From JBFJWU01 sp041623475 [NCBI: bacterium] (GTDB lineage Bacteria; J088), in contig JBFJWU010000260.1 of the NCBI GenBank assembly GCA_041623475.1, positions 1 through 5,203 on the forward strand: 5,203 nucleotides of DNA, in the 5' to 3' direction. The translations under genes were made by a program, and so were the position numbers. Position 1 is the stretch's first letter. Each line of letters begins with the position of its first letter. Positions 1-5,203 of this stretch are shown here, piece by piece. The notes beneath the pieces were generated by a model. The model did not search any database. It was not told the DNA's origin and was given only the letters and a program-made list of their open reading frames with translations.

Positions 1-477
1 CGCCGCGTGGCCGATCCCGACTGGCCCTGGGACGGTGTCCAGATTCGCGTCCGGCAGCAGGCGGTTGCCGATACCACGATCCAGAGACTGGCCCAGGCGA
101 TTTCCGACAGCGGCCGAATTTCGATTATCAATCGGCGCGGCGATTGTGTCCGACCGTGGCAGTTGGACGGTGTTCATCTGGGAGCCAACGATGACGTACA
201 GCTGGCCCGGGCGTTGATCGGTCCCGACCGGTTGCTGGGCATCAGCATTCACGGACCGGAGGTGCCGTCAGCAGCCGACTACCTGATCTTCGGACATGTT
301 TTTGCGACACCGTCCAAGGCCGGGGTGCCTGGTCGAGGGATCAAGGCGCTGGCGGCGGCGGTTTCTGCCAGCGACGTACCGGTCCTGGCCATCGGCGGTA
401 TCACAGCCGACAACGTCGATCAGGTGACCGGAACCGGCGTCTGGGGCATCGCCGCCATCCGCTGGCCGTTTAGCTGA
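1..477 (+). CDS. Thiamine phosphate synthase/TenI-like domain protein, 3' part of gene
   Basis: The C-terminal part of a ThiE/TenI-family TIM barrel. ThiE joins HMP pyrophosphate and thiazole phosphate into thiamine phosphate in the cytoplasm; TenI is the related thiazole tautomerase. Counting from the GTG at base 7, family motifs appear in order: QIR (12-14), IN followed by RRGD (41-46), DGVHLG (54-59), SIHG (80-83), TPSK (101-104) and AIGGI (128-132). The frame is open to base 1, and about 156 residues is well short of a normal ThiE of about 210, with the first barrel strand missing. The gene therefore starts upstream, and GTG 7 is probably not the start. The metal-binding Asp expected after Asn in the ThiE NDR motif is Arg here (N42-R43). 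This, with the IRW ending, recalls the TenI-like half of MutT-TenI (Nudix) fusions, so thiamine phosphate synthase activity is doubtful. The family call is secure; the exact function is not. Confidence 0.88.
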   Translation, partial: RRVADPDWPWDGVQIRVRQQAVADTTIQRLAQAISDSGRISIINRRGDCVRPWQLDGVHLGANDDVQLARALIGPDRLLGISIHGPEVPSAADYLIFGHVFATPSKAGVPGRGIKALAAAVSASDVPVLAIGGITADNVDQVTGTGVWGIAAIRWPFS

Positions 478-496
478 CCTTTTACCGCCGGGTCAG
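474..496. repeat. Small inverted repeat spanning both convergent stop codons
   Basis: CTGACC (474-479) and GGTCAG (491-496) are perfect inverted arms of 6 bases around an 11-base loop. Each arm holds a TGA stop: bases 475-477 for the + strand gene and 493-495 for the - strand lipoprotein gene. It could form a hairpin in transcripts from either side. No run of T follows on either strand, so it is at best a weak terminator, and the symmetry may simply come from two TGA-CC gene ends meeting. Confidence 0.3.
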
Positions 497-1938
497 GGAA
501 TTTGTAACTGGAATTGAACCGTGTCGTCCGGGACAAAATTAATTTCGTCGCCATCGCGAATACGGTCCGTCTGCAGCAGCCCGTGCAGGTCCCGTCCGTC
601 GCGAAGACTCAGCGTCCAGTCCCCGCCGGGGACGCCCGTCACCGGGACCTGGAAAAACGGCGAAACAATCCGAATCCGGTCACCGGCGGCGTAACGTTCG
701 CCAATATCTGTAGCAATCTCGAAGGTACACGGACCGCAGTCACCGTCATTGACCAGTTGCATGTTGGATGCCCGGTTGGAAACAATCCGTTGCTCCAGGA
801 CAGTCGGCGTCAACCGGCGGTAGATCTGGCCCGCAAACTCGTTTTCCAGCCAGGCCGCGCCGGGATTGACTTCGATCTGGCCGCTGCCCAGACCCGCCAG
901 GTCGTCCACCAGGACCGGGTTCGTCCAGATAATATCGGGGGCCGTAAAACCTGTGACCGGCCACAGCGGTTCCGGGTCGTTGGCTGGTGCGATAAACAGC
1001 CCGTCGGTCGATTCATCGCCGGACAGCCCCAGTCCGCTGATCCGTAACCCGGTTTCGCCGACCGGGTTAATAACCGTCCACAATTTGGCAGATGGGAAAC
1101 CGGCGTCTTTCCCGAAATGGGTCTCAACAACCCGTGTCGCCTCGCCGTCAAACATTCGTGCCGTGGGCACAAATTCCGGTTTCCAGGCCCGTTGGGCGAT
1201 TCTCTCCAGGACAACATCACCGTCACGATCGGTCCGATCCGGTGCCGAACGACTGTCCAGCAAGCCACAGGTAATCGTGCCACTGCGAATCGTCCCCAGG
1301 GCACCCTGGGTGACCGGGGCCGAGCCTATCGTGTCGGTCCAACAGTGGATGCCAGGTCGGCTTTCCCGCAGCAGAAACGACGGATGACCCGGCAGCGAAT
1401 CGGACCCATTGCGGTAATACGGCATGCTGATATACGTAGCCGGCGCGTTGAATCCGTCGTCCTCGGTACGGTGGTAGGACAGGGGGTCAAAGTTGGCGCC
1501 TGGCGGTACCGCACCGTCCAGTTCAAGGCCGTTCTGGGCAATGGCTGTACGATCGATCACGACGACCACTGTTGCACCGGCGTTTTTCGCCAGCAGGAAC
1601 ATTTCCCGTGATTCTGAATCCCAGGTGGGCGCCGCATCCAGTTCAAGAATGCCTGAGTCTGGAAATGCCCGGACGATGTCGTCCGGTGATGCCACGGCCA
1701 AGGCCGCTTCAACACTGGCTTCGTCCATTGGCTCGGTAAATCGAATTACGACACTGACGTCGTCAATATCGGATCGGGCGATCCAGACACCTTCGACCTG
1801 GGGGCGGACCGTCCTTGGCCTGACCAGCAGGGATTCGGGCAGGTCGACGGGCCGGGGTGCCAGGCTGGCACCACCATCGCACGCAGCGACCAGGGTTCCA
1901 ATGGCCGCGACGCAGAACCGTCGCCGGGTGATCACCAT
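493..1938 (-). CDS. Tat-type lipoprotein with Ig-like domain and CxxC module, function unknown
   Basis: A 481-residue predicted lipoprotein. The N-terminus TRRRFCV (4-10) fits the twin-arginine S/T-R-R-x-F pattern. It is followed by a hydrophobic stretch and a lipobox VAAC with lipid Cys20, then Asp21. In E. coli, Asp at +2 favours inner-membrane retention; whether that rule holds here is unknown. Residues about 46-145 look like a bacterial Ig-like (Big_5/SbsA) domain, with the RFTEPMDEASVE signature at 66-77. Residues 234-241 form an aspartate-rich DRTDRDGD loop. Residues about 365-429 form a beta-rich module with CGPC (401-404), GER (413-415) and GD (419-420), also present in the large gene at 3645-5203. 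Mature Cys199, 224, 401 and 404 could form two disulfides, fitting Tat export if they form before transport. The start codon overlaps the preceding barrel gene's stop by 7 bases and has no good ribosome binding site, suggesting translational coupling. I recognise no enzymatic motif. Confidence 0.85.
   Translation of the reverse strand: MVITRRRFCVAAIGTLVAACDGGASLAPRPVDLPESLLVRPRTVRPQVEGVWIARSDIDDVSVVIRFTEPMDEASVEAALAVASPDDIVRAFPDSGILELDAAPTWDSESREMFLLAKNAGATVVVVIDRTAIAQNGLELDGAVPPGANFDPLSYHRTEDDGFNAPATYISMPYYRNGSDSLPGHPSFLLRESRPGIHCWTDTIGSAPVTQGALGTIRSGTITCGLLDSRSAPDRTDRDGDVVLERIAQRAWKPEFVPTARMFDGEATRVVETHFGKDAGFPSAKLWTVINPVGETGLRISGLGLSGDESTDGLFIAPANDPEPLWPVTGFTAPDIIWTNPVLVDDLAGLGSGQIEVNPGAAWLENEFAGQIYRRLTPTVLEQRIVSNRASNMQLVNDGDCGPCTFEIATDIGERYAAGDRIRIVSPFFQVPVTGVPGGDWTLSLRDGRDLHGLLQTDRIRDGDEINFVPDDTVQFQLQIP
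652..846 (-). other. CxxC-GER-GD beta module of the lipoprotein (residues 365-429)
   Basis: The module runs from ENEFAG (365-370) through RIVSNRAS (384-391), CGPC (401-404), GER (413-415) and GD (419-420) into an alternating hydrophobic strand. It aligns by eye over its whole length with residues 195-261 of the protein at 3645-5203. The 'xxxGxxY ... IxSNxAxxxxL ... GDxxxI' pattern also recalls short beta units I know from other exported bacterial proteins. That recollection is not a database match. Confidence 0.6.
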
Positions 1939-3530
1939 GACCAGGCGGTTTCCAGCAGCACGGATACGTTGCGATCGCGGTCCAGGCGTGCGACCGACGC
2001 CAGGTCAATCCCGGCAATACCATAATGCAACCCGATGGCCAGGTCCGTAATCGTCTGTACATCGTCCAGGTTTACACGATCGACAACTGATACGTTGGCA
2101 TAGGGTGCCTCGACCTGGTTGACAACGTCATCGCCGATAGTCTCGGTGCCGGTCAGTGCCTGGGACTGAACCAGTGTCTGGGTCATCGAGTGGTCAATAT
2201 GCCGCATCCCGACACGACTTCCGGCCAGAAGCCCCAGGTTGCGGGTCAATCGAAAACGACTGCCTCCGCCCAGTGTATACTCGGCTTCCAGCCGGGTATC
2301 ATCGATGGCCCACTCGCCGCCCCCATTGAGGTCCGTAAAAACCCGTTCATCGACGCCGGAAATTCCATCGTCCTGGATTCGCAACCGAATCGAATCCGTA
2401 TAGGCTAGTTCGCTGCTGCGATGGGACAGTCGTCCGGACAGACCAACCCCATAGTCTGCGATTCGCCCTGATGCCCTGTAGCCGACGCCGAGGACCGTCG
2501 CAACCTGGAGACCGGTCGCCGATGACAGGTCCGGGGTCCGCACCCATTCACTGGTCGCCGAACCGTTGCCCCCGCTGCGTTCAAACCGCAACTGTTCCAG
2601 CCCGCCCCAGCGGGTCTTGCGGGGAAAAAGCAACTGGACACCGGATGCCCACAGGACCGAATTGCCGCTGTCTGTCTCGTGCAGTCCGTCCAACCGGATT
2701 GAAACGTCTATCAGGTCTTCGGTTCGACGCAAATTGCGGTCCAATTCCTGCTGACTTGTCCCGGCAGAACTGACGCGGTCATCCGTTCCGCCCGCGACAT
2801 CAATGGATTCCCGTCGCAACAGGCCAAAGCCGACGTTCAGGCCAACGGCACCAAACCGACCACCGACATCCAGCCCGTACGCCAATGACTTATCGGTCCG
2901 TTCCAGGTCAATGGTTTCGGCTCGGCTGCCCAGGTCACCGCCCGTATTCAGGTCAACCAATTGAAATGTCTCGGCGGTGACATCCAGCGCAACGACCGTC
3001 AATGGAAATGCAAATGTTGAACCGTGCGGGACCTGGGAACTGCGCGCATAGTGGACCCACAGGCCAAGCCCCCAATCAGGCCACCGCAACCCCACCCGGG
3101 TCCCGATCCGCGTATCCGCGGCACTGCCGCCAACCGGCGCTGCCAGTTGTCGCGAGGTCAACAAGTCCGAAAAACCATCGGCATCGGTATCCCGCTCGCT
3201 GAGTGTCAGGTTTGATGTTGACCCGGATCGCTGGTCATTGCGCCCCACCAGCCGCAGGAACAGTTCGGCATCCTGGGCCGGGACACCAATGCCAACGCGA
3301 ATCGTTGGATCGTCACCGTCCAGGAACACCTGCCCCCACCCGGCGGTGGCCGTCGCCGGACGTCCCAGCACGTTGTCATTTTCGGCCTCCTGGTCGCCCA
3401 GCAGCCACCCGTCACTGATCAGGCGCAGAGTCCCGGGCGTCGCTACCGGGTGGGCATCCAGCCACGGGTCAGCGCCAACGTGCCCGGCAACCAGGACAGC
3501 TAACAGGGCCACGGCAGTAAAGTTTCGCAT
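1932..3530 (-). CDS. Predicted outer-membrane beta-barrel protein, unknown family
   Basis: A 532-residue protein starting with a clear Sec signal peptide: MRN, a hydrophobic core TAVALLAVLVAG, and a likely cut after VGA (residue 20), with mature Asp21. The mature part has no cysteine and is full of short amphipathic strands such as GLGLWVHYAR, YGLDVGGRFG, LNVGFGLL and AIGLHYGIAG. It ends LLETAWSW, with Trp, Trp, Thr and Leu at positions 1, 3, 5 and 7 from the end: a beta-signal of the kind read by the BAM assembly machine. It should therefore sit in the outer membrane. Aspartate-rich loops at 114-122 (DTDADGFSD) and 399-407 (TDLNGGGEW) resemble calcium-binding loops and would be extracellular or periplasmic. 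The start at 3530 is preferred for its classic signal peptide and GGAGG site 4 bases upstream. An in-frame ATG at 3632 would add 34 residues and has its own AAGGA site. It lies 114 bases after the upstream gene and overlaps the lipoprotein gene. I cannot name the family or any transported substrate. Confidence 0.85.
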   Translation of the reverse strand: MRNFTAVALLAVLVAGHVGADPWLDAHPVATPGTLRLISDGWLLGDQEAENDNVLGRPATATAGWGQVFLDGDDPTIRVGIGVPAQDAELFLRLVGRNDQRSGSTSNLTLSERDTDADGFSDLLTSRQLAAPVGGSAADTRIGTRVGLRWPDWGLGLWVHYARSSQVPHGSTFAFPLTVVALDVTAETFQLVDLNTGGDLGSRAETIDLERTDKSLAYGLDVGGRFGAVGLNVGFGLLRRESIDVAGGTDDRVSSAGTSQQELDRNLRRTEDLIDVSIRLDGLHETDSGNSVLWASGVQLLFPRKTRWGGLEQLRFERSGGNGSATSEWVRTPDLSSATGLQVATVLGVGYRASGRIADYGVGLSGRLSHRSSELAYTDSIRLRIQDDGISGVDERVFTDLNGGGEWAIDDTRLEAEYTLGGGSRFRLTRNLGLLAGSRVGMRHIDHSMTQTLVQSQALTGTETIGDDVVNQVEAPYANVSVVDRVNLDDVQTITDLAIGLHYGIAGIDLASVARLDRDRNVSVLLETAWSW

Positions 3531-3534
3531 GGGT

Positions 3535-3539
3535 CCTCC
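3535..3539 (-). promoter_or_regulatory. Ribosome binding site for the barrel gene (preferred start)
   Basis: On the - strand this reads GGAGG inside GGGAGGA, followed by ACCC and the ATG at 3530-3528. The spacing of 4 bases is a little short, but the match is strong. It supports the start that gives a normal signal peptide. Confidence 0.65.
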
Positions 3540-3563
3540 CGGGGATCGCCGTTGCCGTCGATT

Positions 3564-3576
3564 GCCGGTTGCCGGC
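3564..3576 (-). other. Intercistronic hairpin, GCCGG/CCGGC
   Basis: A perfect 5-base stem with a 3-base loop. With its neighbour at 3578-3593 it occupies the middle of the 114-base gap (3531-3644) between the large exported protein gene and the barrel gene. No T run follows, so it does not look like a terminator. It could influence mRNA stability or the relative output of the two genes. Direct repeats of GTTGCCG or ATTGCCG lie in the same stretch. Confidence 0.35.
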
Positions 3577-3577
3577 T

Positions 3578-3593
3578 GGCCACAACGATGGCC
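3578..3593 (-). other. Intercistronic hairpin, GGCCA/TGGCC
   Basis: A perfect 5-base stem with a 6-base loop, one base away from the hairpin at 3564-3576. In mRNA order it comes first. The two together could stack. The rest of the gap holds the two ribosome binding sites; I see no convincing promoter. Confidence 0.35.
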
Positions 3594-3639
3594 CGGGCGC
3601 AGCAAACTCGCGAACGGCATTTGATCAGTCATGTCATCA

Positions 3640-3644
3640 TCCTT
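3640..3644 (-). promoter_or_regulatory. Alternative ribosome binding site for an extended barrel protein
   Basis: On the - strand AAGGA directly follows the TAA stop (3647-3645) of the upstream gene and lies 7 bases before the ATG at 3632, an ideal spacing. That ATG is in frame with the barrel gene and would add an arginine-rich 34-residue leader before the signal peptide. Two overlapping ATGs at 3640 and 3637 read only two or three codons before TGA. Which start is used cannot be settled from this window. Confidence 0.45.
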
Positions 3645-5203
3645 TTAGTCTCGGCCCGGCCGTCGATCCAGCGGAACAAAGGTCCCGGCCGCTGCTTCCC
3701 AGATCCCGATCCAGTCATCCCTGGGCCGGGATTCGGCAATGCCGTCACCGTTTCCATCAATAGATTTCGGGTTGGATGGCACCAATGGTCGCATATTGTG
3801 GTCAATGACCAGTCGATCTCCATCGCGAAAACCACGACGCCCGACCTGTCCGTCGGCGCATGGGCCGCCATCCGCCAGGATTGTAACCGTTAACAGTGTT
3901 GTCGGAAATGTGCCGCGGTCTGTCTCGTTCAGGACAACGCGATTGGATAAGGATGCACCCAGGGGATTGCCACTGCGATCAAACAGGGCGACCTCGGAGG
4001 GTTCCAGGAACGCGACTTCGATCAAGTCCGCTGAACCGTAAGGCTGGTCGTCGGAACCGTCTGCAGTATACAAGCTGAAACTGGCATCGACTGGCCGGCG
4101 CACACCAGCGCAGTCCGGTGTTTTGTCCAACTCAACACAGATAGCCTGTTCTGTACCGCCCAGGCACGGCAGCCCCAGCGACTCGAACAGGGTGTCGTAA
4201 TAAATCCCGTTATTCAGGCGGGTCGCGGGTGGATAGCGGTTTTCCTTTTCGCGAAAACTTAATTGAATAATAAACTCGTCATCAGCAACCGGCGGATCGG
4301 CCGACTCATCGCCGTCGCGATCAAGGTCGCGAAAGGGTTGCCCCAGGACATTACGTAACGATCCTGTGTCATTGACGCTCAGGAACTGGACGACTGTGGC
4401 ACCATCATCGTCCGGGTGCAGGTACCAGTGATCCGACGCCGCGAACATCACATCACCGACGGACATACGTTCACCCGGAAAATCCAGTGTCAGTTCGCAA
4501 TCGTCACAGGACGCGACGGGCAGCGCCCGGTCCAGGTAGATCGTCGTATCAGTCGCATCGCGGATTCGGGCAAGAAACCCGGTCCCATCCCGCAAGCTGT
4601 AACCACCGCGCAATTCGCCGTCGTAGAAACGCCGTTCCGTGGTCGCCGTCGCACCCCAGATCGACGCAGCTACAGGCTGGTCACCTCGATCAAATGTGTA
4701 CTCGCGATCAGACCCGTCGTAGTCTTCAATTTCCAGGATCAATCCCCGCGGCCATGGGTCACCCTCTGGCACCATCCAGACGGTCTCTCCTGCTTTGCGC
4801 ATGGTGTCCAGGTCGACCGCCGGTCCCGTAGTTGTCGTTACCCGACGACCGACAATACCGCCGATCTCAACACCCTGGCCGTTGGTCCAGCCATCCCGTG
4901 GCAAGTGACTGAGGTTAACCGATGCGCCGATGCGGGCATCATTTTCCTGATACAGGCGCAGGTTGCTGCCAATGGCCCCGACACTGACCAGGTTCATTGG
5001 GAAACCCGCGTTACTGAAAAATGAAACCCGCAGGCTGGCACCGGCGCCGTAAGGGGGCACAATCGAAACCCGCGGCCGGCCGAATGCCCACAGCGGTTCC
5101 TCGCCATCGTCCCGCGGGCCCGTGCCGCTGACGTCGTGCCACGCCGACGCTGCCGTAACCGCCAGCTGTGATCCGGCGGGATAACTGAAAAACAAAGGCA
5201 CAC
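3645..5203 (-). CDS. Large predicted exported protein with CxxC module, N-terminus outside window
   Basis: At least 518 residues are visible, numbered here from the GTG at 5201. The frame runs to the window edge and no signal peptide is present at that GTG, so the true N-terminus lies beyond base 5203. The protein looks secreted: beta-rich, acidic, with six visible cysteines (232, 235, 346, 355, 364, 448). Residues 195-261 form the module shared with the lipoprotein: CDDC (232-235), GER (243-245), GD (249-250). Aspartate-rich loops DLDRDGDESAD (292-302) and IDGNGDGIAE (481-490) resemble calcium-binding loops. A phrase near the end, FRDGD (458-462), is echoed by IRDGD near the lipoprotein's C-terminus. 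The first visible residues carry several strand-like segments. It lies first in the visible part of the - strand cluster, 114 bases before the barrel gene, and is probably co-transcribed with it. I recognise no known family; an adhesin or surface-complex subunit is a guess from context only. Confidence 0.8.
   Translation of the reverse strand, partial: VPLFFSYPAGSQLAVTAASAWHDVSGTGPRDDGEEPLWAFGRPRVSIVPPYGAGASLRVSFFSNAGFPMNLVSVGAIGSNLRLYQENDARIGASVNLSHLPRDGWTNGQGVEIGGIVGRRVTTTTGPAVDLDTMRKAGETVWMVPEGDPWPRGLILEIEDYDGSDREYTFDRGDQPVAASIWGATATTERRFYDGELRGGYSLRDGTGFLARIRDATDTTIYLDRALPVASCDDCELTLDFPGERMSVGDVMFAASDHWYLHPDDDGATVVQFLSVNDTGSLRNVLGQPFRDLDRDGDESADPPVADDEFIIQLSFREKENRYPPATRLNNGIYYDTLFESLGLPCLGGTEQAICVELDKTPDCAGVRRPVDASFSLYTADGSDDQPYGSADLIEVAFLEPSEVALFDRSGNPLGASLSNRVVLNETDRGTFPTTLLTVTILADGGPCADGQVGRRGFRDGDRLVIDHNMRPLVPSNPKSIDGNGDGIAESRPRDDWIGIWEAAAGTFVPLDRRPGRD
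4419..4619 (-). other. CxxC-GER-GD beta module of the large protein (residues 195-261)
   Basis: The module runs from DGELRGG (194-200) through FLARIRDATDTT (209-220) and IYLDR to CDDC (232-235), GER (243-245) and GD (249-250), then a strand ending HWYL. The order and spacing of motifs match the lipoprotein module at 652-846: CxxC to GER is 7 residues here against 8 there, and GER to GD is 3 in both. Confidence 0.6.

Noticed and set aside
474-496. A full intrinsic terminator between the convergent genes
   Set aside because: The stem is only 6 bases and neither strand has a T run after it; kept only as a low-confidence inverted repeat.
514-2050. Several + strand open frames of 164-185 codons opposite the lipoprotein gene
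   Set aside because: They overlap one another and give arginine- and proline-rich translations without domains or signal peptides. The - strand frame has a lipoprotein signal, an Ig-like domain and a matching module.
3591-3598. Palindrome GCCCGGGC in the intercistronic gap
   Set aside because: An 8-base palindrome in GC-rich DNA is expected by chance, and it overlaps the hairpin arm at 3589-3593.
4416-5024. A 202-codon open frame on the + strand opposite the large exported protein gene
   Set aside because: It has no recognisable motif, no convincing ribosome binding site and low-complexity arginine/glutamine-rich sequence typical of antisense shadows in GC-rich DNA. The opposite strand has the coherent protein.
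5199-5201. GTG at 5201 as the true start of the large protein
   Set aside because: The frame is open to the window edge, and the residues after this GTG do not form a signal peptide although the protein looks exported.
1-5203. Apparent excess of CCAGG/CCTGG (CCWGG) sites, about 45 by hand count
   Set aside because: Most fall at a codon ending in C followed by CTG (Leu) and a codon beginning with G in the - strand genes, so codon preference explains them. No spacing pattern was seen.

Overview
The window holds four protein-coding genes and almost no non-coding DNA. The base composition is moderately GC-rich. One gene, cut by the left edge, runs on the + strand. Three genes run on the - strand, head to tail, and fill bases 493-5203; the most upstream of them is cut by the right edge. 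No RNA gene, insertion sequence, CRISPR array or origin is visible.

The organism is most likely a Gram-negative (diderm) bacterium. One - strand gene encodes a cysteine-free, strand-rich protein with a Sec signal peptide and a C-terminal aromatic beta-signal, typical of outer-membrane beta-barrels. Another encodes a lipoprotein. The + strand gene is a ThiE/TenI-type TIM-barrel domain; its C-terminal IR-aromatic ending and altered active site resemble the TenI-like half of gammaproteobacterial MutT-TenI fusion proteins, which hints at Gammaproteobacteria. The exported proteins are rich in aspartate and glutamate, which would suit a marine or saline habitat. Both points are inferences.

Layout. 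Bases 1-477 (+) carry the end of the thiamine phosphate synthase/TenI-like gene. It converges on the - strand cluster with a gap of only 15 bases, and the two TGA stops lie in the two arms of a small inverted repeat (474-496). Reading the - strand cluster in its own direction, the first gene (5203 to 3645) is the C-terminal part of a large, apparently exported protein. A 114-base intercistronic stretch follows, with two small adjacent hairpins and two possible ribosome binding sites. Next is the outer-membrane barrel gene (3530 to 1932). Last is the lipoprotein gene (1938 to 493), whose start overlaps the barrel's stop by 7 bases.

Taken together, the three - strand genes look like one operon for envelope or cell-surface proteins: a barrel, a lipoprotein and a large extracytoplasmic protein. 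The lipoprotein and the large protein share a module of about 65 residues: a CxxC pair followed by GER and GD about 9-18 residues later. All three proteins carry aspartate-rich loops resembling calcium-binding DxDxDG motifs. I do not recognise the cluster as a named system and assign it no function. The shared module and the conserved-looking order make it the most interesting part of the window.
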